Below are positions 44,974 through 55,100 of a stretch of DNA of 64,000 bases, piece by piece (position 1 is the stretch's first letter; each line of letters opens with the position of its first letter). Made by a program: the position numbers and the translations under genes. Source of the DNA: an uncultured Clostridia bacterium (lineage in GTDB: Bacteria; Bacillota; Clostridia; Christensenellales; UBA1242); contig CAKVNK010000001.1 of the NCBI GenBank assembly GCA_934777435.1, forward strand, positions 496,001 to 560,000, given 5' to 3'. The notes below the pieces were generated by a model, which made no database searches, had not been told where the DNA came from, and was given only the letters and a program-made list of their open reading frames with translations.

Positions 44974-46449
44974 TCAGCCAAACAAATTAATACCCAAAAT
45001 TTGTTCAAGCGGTCTATCCTTTGTGCCATATACAACCACCGCATTTGTTGGCTTAAATTTGTCAAACCGTAACAGTTCGGTATTCACCAACAACCCATTA
45101 ACATATTTTTCACGGTACGATTTAATTTCCATACCACGTGTGCCTTTTTTAAGCACAAATGATTGGTCTTTATAGATAACTCTATCCATATATTCACCGG
45201 CTGTATCTTGCTTTTCTTCCTGCTCTGGTTCGGTCACAGATACAATTTCATTAACTAATTTATATTTCACCTGCCCCAAATCTTCACCAAAAATGCGGAT
45301 ACGAATTCTGTTTTGATTAAAATTTGTAACAAGCACAATTTTGCCACCAGTGTTGTTTTCAAATTTCAAGTCACTACTGCCAAAATTCACCATTGCATCA
45401 AATCCATATTTAACATACGCCACTTGACGGCTGTGTTTGTTTGCTTCCACAATTTCAAGCCCAGATAAAAGTGCGGTGTTGTATAAAGTGCTTGAAACCT
45501 GACAAACTCCGCCACCCAAACCGTCAACAAACTCGTTATTAACAATAATTTTTGCTGAACGATAACCATTTTCTTCAGTGCGTCTACCTATGGTTTTGTT
45601 AAACGAAAACACTTCGCCAGCCTGAATTTCACGCATATTTAAAGTGTTGAGTGCGTTTTTAATGTTATGCTTGCGGTCAGCAGATGAACTTGCAATGTAG
45701 GTTGAAAAATCACCACGTAAATGTGTATACTTTGCCAAATTTTCAGCAAACACAGTTGGATTAAGCCTGTTTGTAGGCAAACTGAACACAAGTGGTAAAT
45801 CGTTTAAATACGCCTTCACAATTTTGGAATACAACTCGGCTTTGTTTAATTCCAGCCCCAGTTTTTCCTTAGTGATATAAAACACTTTTTCACTGTTTGT
45901 GTTTGTTGAAATTGTTGCATTTTGTGGCTTGATATAGATATTTTTTGCAATTTTATCCACCATATTTTTAAGGTTTGGAAAAATATAGTTTACAGCAATT
46001 TGTTGGTCTATCCCAACACTTAACATATTTGACAAAAGCAACACCCTTTGTTGTTTTGTGCCAAATCGGTTGTATTGATTAAGTTTATAATCAATGCTGA
46101 AAATATCACTCTTTTTAATGTTAGATTTTAATGAATATATAAAAGATTTTTGTCCAAATTCAAATTCTATTTTTTCATTTTCACACATCATCTGTTTGTT
46201 TGATTGTTGCCAACCAACAGCACTGTTCAAACAATCTAATTTTAAGTTCTGCACATTTTTTAACTCGCCTATGGATAATTTATTTTGCCCAGTCTGTGTG
46301 CTAATCTTTTGCCCTTTGTTTTGATTTTGGTTTAAAATTGCACACGCTGAAAAGCCACACAAAAAAGTTTGTCTAACAGCAAAACATATTAGGCTAGATA
46401 GCAAAATAAAAATCACACATAGCACCACACAACAAAATTGCTTTTTCAT
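44974..46449 (-). CDS. VanW-family cell-wall protein
   Basis: A 491-residue membrane-anchored protein. The signal-anchor helix is at about 5-28, a peptidoglycan-binding-like region at about 150-260, then the VanW core with GEVFSFNKTIGRRTEENGY and FVDGLGGGVCQVSSTLYN near 280-315. The C-terminal 80 residues resemble a G5-type domain (DRVIYKDQSFVLKKGTRG). VanW-type proteins act at the cell wall; the exact reaction is not established. No vancomycin resistance genes are nearby, so this is the common housekeeping relative. Confidence 0.88.
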   Translation of the reverse strand: MKKQFCCVVLCVIFILLSSLICFAVRQTFLCGFSACAILNQNQNKGQKISTQTGQNKLSIGELKNVQNLKLDCLNSAVGWQQSNKQMMCENEKIEFEFGQKSFIYSLKSNIKKSDIFSIDYKLNQYNRFGTKQQRVLLLSNMLSVGIDQQIAVNYIFPNLKNMVDKIAKNIYIKPQNATISTNTNSEKVFYITKEKLGLELNKAELYSKIVKAYLNDLPLVFSLPTNRLNPTVFAENLAKYTHLRGDFSTYIASSSADRKHNIKNALNTLNMREIQAGEVFSFNKTIGRRTEENGYRSAKIIVNNEFVDGLGGGVCQVSSTLYNTALLSGLEIVEANKHSRQVAYVKYGFDAMVNFGSSDLKFENNTGGKIVLVTNFNQNRIRIRIFGEDLGQVKYKLVNEIVSVTEPEQEEKQDTAGEYMDRVIYKDQSFVLKKGTRGMEIKSYREKYVNGLLVNTELLRFDKFKPTNAVVVYGTKDRPLEQILGINLFG

Positions 46450-46600
46450 ATGCGTATTATGTGTAATTTTGTAATATTTATTGTTTTTTTAGCGTTTTAT
46501 AGCCCTTTTTAAATATGGCCGAAAAATTGGTTATCAAATTTTGTGTTAATCACGCAAAACTAAAACTCAATTTTGTCACATCAAGACGTGCAATCAGCCC

Positions 46601-47890
46601 TTAATCTTCAACAGGTGGCAACTCGTCATTAGGGTCACCGTCATTGTTGCCTTCGTCATAGTCAATACCAACCACTTGGCTAACATCGCCCAACTTTTTG
46701 GCAATTTTACGTGAAGATTTTGTTGCAAGTTCAATGTTTGTGTTTGCTTCACTGATTTTGTTTTGAGTTTTAAGCAAAAGTGCCACAAACTTTTCAAATT
46801 CCTGCTTAAATGTGGATAAAACTTGCCACAATTCACTGCTACGTTTTTCAATATATAAGGTTTTAAAACCAAGTTGTAAACTGTTCAACAAAGCAGTTAA
46901 AGTTGTTGGCCCACATACAACAATTTTATATTGTGTTTGCAATGTTTCCATTAAATCGACATCACGCACAACTTCGGCATAAAGCCCTTCTATTGGTAAG
47001 AACATAACCGCAAAATCGGTTGTATCTGGCACAGAAATATATTTTTCTTTGATTGATTTTGCTTCTTCTTTTATGCGTTTAACAAGTTGTTTTTGTGCAC
47101 GTTCAATGGCTTCTTTATCCATTGTGTCACTGGCTTCAACAAGGCGGTTATAATCTTCAAGTGGAAATTTACTGTCTATTGGCAACCATACTTCATTTTC
47201 GTCCTTACCAGGCATAACAACCACAAAGTCAACACGCTCTTTGCTGTTCTTTTTAATTTGAACTTGTGCCTTATATTGGCTTGGTGCAAGCATTTGTTCA
47301 AGCAACGAACTTAACATAACTTCGCCCCAGCCACCACGCACTTTTACATTTGAAAGCACTTTTTTAAGGTCACCAACACCAGTTGCCAAACTACGCATTT
47401 CGCCCAACCCCAAATTTACGCTTTCCAAACTCTGTTGAATTTTTGAAAAACTTTCGTTCAAACGTTGTGAAAGGCTGTTATTCAATTTTTCGTCCACAGT
47501 TTCACGCATTTTATCCAACTGCTTTTCATTTTGTTGACGCATATTGTTAAGTGCCAAATTGACGTCAAATGTCAATTTTTCAATGCGCTGTTCATTACGA
47601 GTGGTTAAATCGTCCACACGTTTTGAAATGCTTTCAAACTCTTGCTTTTGCAACACTGTTAAACCATTGATAGTGTTTTGTGTGGTAACTTCACTGTTTT
47701 TTAATTGTTGCATAATCATATTGTTAACAAGTTGGTTTTGTTCTTTTTGATTATCAAACAAAGCTTTCAACTTTTCAGTGTCAATTTCACTTGAAACATT
47801 GTCACCTTTTTTCTTATACATAACAACAAAAGTGATGAGTGTGATAAGCCACACCCCACCAAAAATTGCACCTAAAATAATATATATCAT
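46601..47890 (-). CDS. rmuC: DNA recombination protein RmuC
   Basis: A 429-residue RmuC. One membrane helix at 3-23, a long coiled coil (about 40-165), then the conserved nuclease-like domain with LKKVLSNVKVRGGWGEVMLSSLLEQML, IDSKFPLEDYNRL and VVCGPTTLTALLNSLQLGF. RmuC proteins are PD-(D/E)xK-type factors that limit DNA inversions. The C-terminal tail is acidic (EGNNDGDPNDE). Confidence 0.95.
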   Translation of the reverse strand: MIYIILGAIFGGVWLITLITFVVMYKKKGDNVSSEIDTEKLKALFDNQKEQNQLVNNMIMQQLKNSEVTTQNTINGLTVLQKQEFESISKRVDDLTTRNEQRIEKLTFDVNLALNNMRQQNEKQLDKMRETVDEKLNNSLSQRLNESFSKIQQSLESVNLGLGEMRSLATGVGDLKKVLSNVKVRGGWGEVMLSSLLEQMLAPSQYKAQVQIKKNSKERVDFVVVMPGKDENEVWLPIDSKFPLEDYNRLVEASDTMDKEAIERAQKQLVKRIKEEAKSIKEKYISVPDTTDFAVMFLPIEGLYAEVVRDVDLMETLQTQYKIVVCGPTTLTALLNSLQLGFKTLYIEKRSSELWQVLSTFKQEFEKFVALLLKTQNKISEANTNIELATKSSRKIAKKLGDVSQVVGIDYDEGNNDGDPNDELPPVED

Positions 47891-47995
47891 TTGTTCTTCC
47901 TTTCAATGTTCCTAATATGTAAGTTATAATATGTTATTATATCATATTGTTAGGTTAAAGCATAATAATTTTTAATGTTTAGTTTGCAACAAAAC

Positions 47996-48023
47996 AAAAA
48001 AAGCACGCATTTGTGCCTTTTTT
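47996..48023. terminator. Terminator between the TasA-like gene and rmuC
   Basis: AAAAAAGCAC and GTGCCTTTTTT arms around a 6-base loop, with T-runs on both strands. Confidence 0.85.
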
Positions 48024-48039
48024 ATGTTTTAATTATTCA

Positions 48040-49221
48040 CTAAACTGTAGGACCTGCTGTGAATGCTGTTGATGTTTTGCTTGCATAAAACGTCTTCGTC
48101 GACATATCATACATTCCTGCAACACCCGCTGAATTTTTACAAGGTATCATCTTTCTAACAAGATCCGTGCCTGAATATAAAGTAAAATAATAAATTTTTC
48201 CTATAAAGTTTCGATTTTGACCGCTATCAGCAGTATTTGCTTGATTTATTGTTCCAAGCCACATTGGATATTTTTTCGTGCTTGCTGTGGTTGTTGCTGT
48301 TATTGAGACTTTTGCATCTGTACCATCAAAATATACTTTGCTTTGCATTATTTTCAAGGTGTGTAAACCTGTCGTTGGTTTTGAAATAGTGAATCTATTG
48401 CTACCCGTAGCGCCGCCAATCTGCAATCCATATTCATTGCTTGAAGACATATAAATACCATATGTGTCTGCCGATCCATATGATGAACGTGATCCAAACA
48501 TCCATTTACCATATGCTGATGAATCATATTTCATATCAAGCCCTAAATTTTGAACTTCTGCTGGATATACTCCAGTGTCAAGATACGCTTCTCCAGCTGT
48601 TTCTATATACTCAACTCTTGTGTAGGCGGCTGGTAAAGCGTCTACAGGAATATAACCACTTAGCAATTGATTTGTTGCTTGCACTGCAGTTAAATGGCTT
48701 TGTTGAATTGCGCGTGCAACAACTTGCAATTTTGCAGTTTTGTTTTTGTATGAATTATCGTAAGTTTTATCAAATGTGAATAAAATGTTAAATTGAGATT
48801 GACCACCGATTGCGATTGCTGTGGCATCAGTTGTAAAAGTATTTTGTGCGTCACTGTAAGAAAGTTTTGTGCCTGTTGCTGTGTAGTACTGTGTTTGAAC
48901 AATTTTGCTATCAACAGTAACATTGCACTCTAACACTGCATACATTGCTGCTGTGCCAGTGTTTTTAACATATCCGTGGTAACTAACTGTTGACCCCGGA
49001 ACAATTTTTATATTAGAAGATGAACCAGTGCTTGATTCAACCAATTTAGTATCATCTGAAAAGCCAACTGAAATTATACCAGTTGTGGCACTGGCTTGCT
49101 TTTTTTCAGTGCTGGCAGTGAAGTAAGCGTATGCTCCGCCCATAGAAATAACAAGGGTAAGTGCAAAAACTATTACCCACATGAAAAACGACTTAAAATT
49201 TTGTTTAGAAATTTTTCTCAA
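48040..49221 (-). CDS. TasA/CalY-like exported protein with LamG-type C-domain
   Basis: A 393-residue secreted protein. The N-terminus (helix about 14-33, then GGAYAYFTASTEKKQASATTG) is the SipW-dependent signal and start of camelysin/TasA-type biofilm proteins. Residues 40-175 form the matching beta domain. From LPAAYTRVEYIETAGEAYLDTG (about 198) a concanavalin/LamG-like domain with GKWMFGSRSS and FIGKIYYF runs to the end. It is probably a matrix or adhesion protein. No SipW peptidase or second TasA gene is in the window. Confidence 0.75.
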   Translation of the reverse strand: MRKISKQNFKSFFMWVIVFALTLVISMGGAYAYFTASTEKKQASATTGIISVGFSDDTKLVESSTGSSSNIKIVPGSTVSYHGYVKNTGTAAMYAVLECNVTVDSKIVQTQYYTATGTKLSYSDAQNTFTTDATAIAIGGQSQFNILFTFDKTYDNSYKNKTAKLQVVARAIQQSHLTAVQATNQLLSGYIPVDALPAAYTRVEYIETAGEAYLDTGVYPAEVQNLGLDMKYDSSAYGKWMFGSRSSYGSADTYGIYMSSSNEYGLQIGGATGSNRFTISKPTTGLHTLKIMQSKVYFDGTDAKVSITATTTASTKKYPMWLGTINQANTADSGQNRNFIGKIYYFTLYSGTDLVRKMIPCKNSAGVAGMYDMSTKTFYASKTSTAFTAGPTV

Positions 49222-49431
49222 ACTGCCACCTAATTAAATATTAATATTTAAGTCGAATAATGTCAAATGAAAATTAAATATTTTTGTTTTGACTTAAATA
49301 TATGAGCGTTAGCGAATATAATTAGTCGAAATATGTCAAACAAAAATGTGATTTTGTTGGAATTAATAATTATTAAAAAATTAGTTTTTAATTATTTTTT
49401 TATTTTTATTTGCAATTTGGTTTATGCTTTG

Positions 49432-49469
49432 TTTACTTTTGGGTTTGTTTTGGTTATAATAAAACTATG
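49432..49469 (+). promoter_or_regulatory. Leaderless promoter of the DAG-kinase-like gene
   Basis: TTTACT (49432-49437) and TATAAT (49455-49460) are 17 bp apart. The ATG at 49467 follows after 6 bases with no ribosome site. Confidence 0.65.
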
Positions 49470-50351
49470 TTAAATATTATGGTTGCACCATCAGAATACA
49501 ATAAAGGTGCTGAAAAAATTGCTAAAAAAATTGTGCATTATTTAAAAACTGAAAACAAAGAATATTCAGTGTTCTTTTTTGTAAACTTGGCAGATTTTAA
49601 CCAAACAACAAAAGAACTGACTGAACAAATGGAAACAGAATTTGCCGTGATTGGTGATGACTATATTTTAGGCAACTTTTTAAACAATGTTAAAGATATT
49701 TCTAAAATCAAATTAGGCATTATTCCGCTTGGTGAAAATGACGATTTTGCAAGTTATTTAGAAATAAGTGATTTGCCTATTCAAGCCATAAAAACAATTT
49801 ACGAAGGCAAGTTGGAAGCAGTTGACTATTTGATTATGAACAACACGGTTGTGCTTAACAATATTGTGATTGGGGCGAGTGTTGAACTTTATGAAATTTA
49901 CAACACATACAAAATTAAAAACCTTATAACAAAAAAGGTTGCCAGCCTTAAATACGCAAACAAGTTTGAAGACTTTGAAGTTGTGATTGACAACAAAGTT
50001 GGCAAACCAAAACATGAAATGGTTTATGAACTTTCTATTGCCAACGGTGGGCTTTTAAATGGCAAACATTTGAATCCTCTTGCAAACGTAAAAGACGGCT
50101 TATTCAATTTAAGTTATTCAACCGGGCTTGAACCAGACAAGCGTAAATCTTATGTTTTGCAATTTGATAACGGAAGTCAAATTTATGACGAACACACAAA
50201 ACAATTTTGGCAAAACATTGTAAACATAAAACGCCCAGAAGGTGAAATTAAAGTTATGGCTGACGGCAACATAACCACATGTGATGAACTTAATGTCAGT
50301 GTTGTTGAAGGTGGACTTAAGATTTACAAAATCACAAACTTTTCAAACTAA
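49467..50351 (+). CDS. Diacylglycerol-kinase-fold protein with altered nucleotide motifs
   Basis: A 294-residue protein with the two-domain DAGK/YegS layout. The C-domain has the typical sequence order around NGGLLNGKHLNPLANVKDGLFNLSY. The N-domain, however, reads AVIGDDYILGNF where kinases have GGDGT, and IPLGENDDFASY where kinases have PxGTxND. Both nucleotide-binding motifs are therefore degraded. It may be a catalytically weak or inactive relative, or a regulator of lipid metabolism. The gene is monocistronic. Confidence 0.7.
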   Translation: MLNIMVAPSEYNKGAEKIAKKIVHYLKTENKEYSVFFFVNLADFNQTTKELTEQMETEFAVIGDDYILGNFLNNVKDISKIKLGIIPLGENDDFASYLEISDLPIQAIKTIYEGKLEAVDYLIMNNTVVLNNIVIGASVELYEIYNTYKIKNLITKKVASLKYANKFEDFEVVIDNKVGKPKHEMVYELSIANGGLLNGKHLNPLANVKDGLFNLSYSTGLEPDKRKSYVLQFDNGSQIYDEHTKQFWQNIVNIKRPEGEIKVMADGNITTCDELNVSVVEGGLKIYKITNFSN

Positions 50352-50690
50352 AACAAATTTGCTTAAAAATATGGTTTATTGTAAAACAAAATTTTAAATA
50401 ACTAAATATCAAAAAATAATGGCAAAAAATTTAAAAAAATATTAAAAAATGCCAAAAAATTGTATTTTTAGTTATTTTTTTTATTATTCTAATTAATTTT
50501 TTACAATTTATTTTATATTTTTTAATTTGTTAATTTTATTTTATTTAATTTTTTATTTATCACCTTTTAAATTTTCACCTATTTACAAATTATTTTATTA
50601 GTAAATTGTTTTTTCAAATTAAACAAATTGTTTGTTAAAATATTTTTGATTTGTTATAATAATTATAACTTAAATTTTAGGGGGATTATT
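50352..50690. other. Very AT-rich spacer
   Basis: About 340 bases without a gene. An A-rich left half (to about 50455) switches to a T-rich right half, with TATTTTTAGTTATTTTTTTT around 50463. The promoter of the next gene lies at its right end, with TATAAT at 50655-50660. Confidence 0.5.
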
Positions 50691-51395
50691 ATGTTAGAAA
50701 AAATTGCTATGTGGGGTGGCGTTGCAGGTATTGTTGTTGCATTAGTTGCCATCATTATTATGTTTTTAACAAGGCAAAACATCTTGGATATTTTGGATAA
50801 AGATGTTATTTTGTTTGATAAAAACTTTGAACTTAAAAAGCAAGCCATTGAACGTGCTATGCTTATGATTGACGAGTTGGAAGAAAAAGGCAGTCAAACA
50901 AAAATGAATTTGGAATTTGCAGAAAACGCAAAAAGAACTTATAACGAACTGCTTTGTGTTGTAAGTGATGTGCGTGTTGCTGATGAATTTTATTCTCTTT
51001 CTGTTGACAAAACAGTTATGCCAACAAGTTCACAATATGCTCACTTTAAATTGGTGTGCAGGCATGATATTGGGCTTTCAAACAAAAAAGCAAAATTGTT
51101 AAAGCGTGTAAAAACCAACGATGTTGAAACTGATATGCCAGAAATGCCAGAAATGCCAACAAGCACATTTGGTGGATCATACGATACACCACGTGCAACA
51201 AATTATGCTCCAACACAACCGGTTAATCGTCCTGTTCAACAAGGCCAATCTATGCAATCTGCTAGGATTCAAGCACAACCACAACCACGCCCTATGCAAC
51301 AAGCAAGGCCAATGCAACCAAATCCATCTATGGGTGCAAACCCTGTGCAACGTCCTATGCCACCAAGGCCTACTCAACCAAGGGACAACGCTTAA
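50691..51395 (+). CDS. Membrane-anchored protein with Pro/Gln-rich tail
   Basis: A 234-residue protein. One hydrophobic helix (about 8-26), a helical cytoplasmic middle (about 35-145, IERAMLMIDELEEKGS...), and a long tail rich in Pro, Gln, Met and Arg with PMQQARPMQ-type repeats. The ATG at 50691 has an AGGGGG site. No family recognised. The unstructured tail suggests a binding platform. Confidence 0.7.
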   Translation: MLEKIAMWGGVAGIVVALVAIIIMFLTRQNILDILDKDVILFDKNFELKKQAIERAMLMIDELEEKGSQTKMNLEFAENAKRTYNELLCVVSDVRVADEFYSLSVDKTVMPTSSQYAHFKLVCRHDIGLSNKKAKLLKRVKTNDVETDMPEMPEMPTSTFGGSYDTPRATNYAPTQPVNRPVQQGQSMQSARIQAQPQPRPMQQARPMQPNPSMGANPVQRPMPPRPTQPRDNA

Positions 51396-51419
51396 AAGAT
51401 AAAAAATTAAAATAAAGAA

Positions 51420-51450
51420 AGAGATGCCAAATTTGTTGGCATCTCTTTTT
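51420..51450. terminator. Terminator after the Pro/Gln-rich protein gene
   Basis: AGAGATGCCAA pairs with TTGGCATCTCT around a short loop and is followed by TTTTT. Confidence 0.92.
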
Positions 51451-51599
51451 GTTATTAAGTTGTGATTTTGGTTTTCTGTTAGCCTACTTGTAAAATTATT
51501 TATTGAATTTTATAGTATCACACATCTTATCAGATATAAATATTAACGATTAAATTTAACAAATTAGCCTAACTAAATCTATCACTTAAATATATTACT

Positions 51600-52136
51600 T
51601 TATTTCGTTTTCTTTTTAACCATAACCTTTTCAAGCAAGGCTTTAAGTTGGTTGATGTCGCCTGTTATGTTGGCTTTTCTTAAACAGACATATTCTGCAC
51701 TGTTAAAAACCAAAATCAAACGTGTGTCATCTTCCAAATAACTGGTTAAACTTTTAAGTGAGTGGATATTTTTTGCTTGTTCTGTATCATCTTTAAGCAA
51801 AATCTCTGTGCATGTTGCGTTGTCAATTTTAACATAAAGATAATCCATTGTATCCAACTTTTGTGCATAGAACGATTTTTTTTGAGACCTGTTTAAACTT
51901 ACTGGAATAAGCCAATACATAACCTGCAAAACTATCAAACATACAATAAGCACTATATCAAGCACAAATGATTTTTTATATACAATATCAACAATCATAA
52001 GCACTATCATTGCAACCAACAAAATTGGTATTAAGGCTGCAATGATTTTATCTTTTTTTCTTTTTTGAGAACGGAAAACATATTTTGCACTTATAAGGCT
52101 ATCTTCCAACTCGTATTTATATTTACACTCGAACAT
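51600..52136 (-). CDS. Two-helix membrane protein, YcxB-like
   Basis: A 178-residue protein: a short cytoplasmic start (YKYELEDSLISAKYVF), two hydrophobic helices (about 34-52 and 58-77), and a C-terminal domain of about 100 residues (YLYVKIDNATCTEILLKDD...) that resembles the small YcxB-type domain. The helix pair and following beta-rich domain fit that family, but the resemblance is weak. It lies 7 bp downstream of the giant surface protein gene, so it is in the same operon. Confidence 0.6.
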   Translation of the reverse strand: MFECKYKYELEDSLISAKYVFRSQKRKKDKIIAALIPILLVAMIVLMIVDIVYKKSFVLDIVLIVCLIVLQVMYWLIPVSLNRSQKKSFYAQKLDTMDYLYVKIDNATCTEILLKDDTEQAKNIHSLKSLTSYLEDDTRLILVFNSAEYVCLRKANITGDINQLKALLEKVMVKKKTK

Positions 52137-52143
52137 AATTCTC

Positions 52144-55100
52144 CTAAATCTTTTCGTTTAAACTATATCTTTCTTTTTTGCGTTTACGCACAATTATAAA
52201 CACAATTATAATAACTGCAAGCAAAAGCACTGCCAAAGATATAATCAAAATTAATTGCCATGGTTTTAACAACACCCTTTGTTGCACAAGTGCAAATGCG
52301 TAAGGTGCATAATTTGTTTGGCTTAAATCAACAATCAAACTGTCTTCTTCTGCTGTGTAGTCTAACTGAACAGAGCCATTATTTGTAAGCATTAAAGCGT
52401 TTGTAAGCCTTGCAACTGTTGGCAAAACAAGTGTTAAATTGTTGTTTAAACCTGTTGTGATATTGTTGGTTTCAAAACTGATTTTGTAGCCAACAACAAA
52501 ATTGTGGTTACGGTTTAAATATCTTGAAATGTTTGGATACATTGCAACATATTCTGGTGTGTCAACACGCACAACTTCGATTTTAAGTTCAGCACCAATA
52601 GGAATTAAATTTGCCAACTCATGTTTTGTGCCGTTGATTATATCAATCAACCCCTTATCATTACGCACTTCAATTTTACCAAATCCTTCAATGTTTGTGC
52701 TTATGCTATAAGGATAAATATTTGCGGTTGTGCCATTAACTTTGATTGTGTAGTTATCCGCATCCTCACCTTTTAACACACGGCTTGCATCAATAACTAT
52801 GTTGATGTTGTAGCCTATTTTAACTTGTCCGTTTGCATCTTTTGCAAATTTAAGTGAAAGGTCTTCACTATTTGGTTCATCAACTGCATCACCGGCAAGC
52901 ACGCCAAGCCATTGAATTTGAGCATCCAACTGATATTCAGCCTTATCTGTGCCATCAAACACTTTATCGTAAACCTTAACGCCGTCCAAAGTGATTTCTT
53001 TTGGATTGATTTTCATTGCATTTTCAAATAACAAATTGTCCGCTTTAAGTTTGAAATTAGTGTTTAAAATTTCAAGCCCTGTTAAGTGGATATTATGCAA
53101 TTTGCCATTGATTGTTGCAATGCCAGAGTACACTTGTGTATCGTTATTTGTATAACTGATTTTTGCTTCAATTATTGCCAAATTCAAGCGCAAGTTATCG
53201 TTTGCTTCGGTGTAAGGATAGGTTCTGTTGCCGTCTGTGATATACACATAATTTAATAAATCTGTTGCATTAGCAAACATATATTTATTTTTGCCTTCAT
53301 AAACCTTTTCATACACTTGCTTGCGTGAGAAAGTTTCAGTGTTCACTTTAAGTTCAATTTCTTTTGGAACAATGGTTAAGAAAACATCTTTAGCATAACT
53401 TAAATTTGAAAGCCATGCCCAGTCGCCCAAGCCTGCAAAACCTATTTTTACAAGGTATGTGCCAGCGTCAATCGGCGATGTGTTTTCTGTTGAATAACCT
53501 ATTGTTACGCCATTTTGAATAATATTTTTGTGGTAGGATACCACGTCATATTGGTCAAGCATAGGTGCCATTTCAATGTTGAAAGTTGAATTTTGACCAA
53601 CTGTTAATTTTTGTTCAATACCATTACCCTGTGCATCACAACTAAATGCGAAAGTAAAGCGGTTGTTTTCAGCATTGATTGTGATGATAGGTTCAACAAC
53701 CAATTCAACATACAGGTTTGTTAAGAATCTATAATCAAACCCTTGCCCTGAAAGTGAAAGGTTTGTTATGCCATAACGGCTTAATTCGTCTGTTGTAAAG
53801 GCTTTAATTAAATCGCCTTGTGTGTAGGTTGTGTAACCAAAATCGTCTGTAACAGTGTTTAAGTTATAGATGTTAAGCCCAGTTATGCTGAAATATTGAT
53901 TATAGTTTGCAGCGTATGGTGACACAAACATATATGACATATAAACTTTGCTTAAAAATTGGATTGAATCGTTGCCTGTAAGTGAAAGTTTTGTTGAACC
54001 ATTTGAACTGCTACTATTTGAACCAAAACCATATCGGTTTTCGTCTACACCCATACTGAAAATGGTTTCACCAGTTTTGGACATATAGAAATCTTCCGCT
54101 TTAAGGTTGGTTGTTAAAATCATTTGTTTGTTAGTTACTTGATAAGTCAAGTGCAACACAAAGTTATCGTTTTGTGAGATACAGTTGTGTTCAAGCATTG
54201 ATGCGATTGAAAATTCAACAACATACAAGCCATTGCCCTTGTCAATAGGTGTTAATTGACCTAACACAGCATCGCAAATAAACACTTGTCTTAACGCGAT
54301 ACCTGATGCAAGTGACACCTCGTTGCCATCAATCAAAACTGTTTTAAGTTGAATTGAAATTTTAACAACATTATCACTGATTGTTACTGATGGGGTTGCT
54401 TCAAGCACTGTTTCAATATTTGATTTGCTGATTTTGCTGAAACTTATGTTTGCATAATCATCTTTTGAAATTGACAAATCACCACGTTCCAAACTGCCTG
54501 AACCAACAAGGTTTGTTGCCAATTCAAAAGAAATGTCAATATAATCATAAACACAATAGAAAGTGATTGAGTATACGCCATTTGCATCTACTTCTGGCAA
54601 ATAATTTGAAATATTAAATTCGTTATCATAATAAGTTGTGTTTGAATATGTGTAATACTCTTGTGTTTCATCATATTCAGTTGACACATTGCGTTTATAT
54701 TCACTGCCTTGCATTATAAACAATGCTTTGCAGTCGTCTGCCCAAGTTGTTGCGTTGTAAATGTATGGTTTAAATGCAGAGAAATCAACTTGAACACGTT
54801 GCTTTTCGTAATAAGTGTTGGCTTCGTTATATTCTTCGGTGTTCAAAACATATTCACCATTAACCAACAAATAAAGTGTGGTTGAATCAAATGTTTCAGC
54901 ATCATAAACATATGGTGCATAGACTGTTTTGTAATAATACATATTAGCAAAACGCCAACCATTGTTTCTATCTGCGTTCATTTGAATTGAAAGCCTATCA
55001 AATTTAGAAATCTTATCAAAAGTTTCGTCACTTAAAGGTGCCAAAATTGTGACTGTTGGTTGTTGAGAATTGCCAACTTTTTCAATTTTAATTGTATATG

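Noticed and set aside
44854..45072. 72-codon plus-strand frame after the BspA gene
   Set aside because: It lies behind a strong terminator and antisense to the end of the VanW gene.
44974..46449. Vancomycin resistance
   Set aside because: A VanW protein alone does not indicate resistance; no vanHAX or ligase genes are present.
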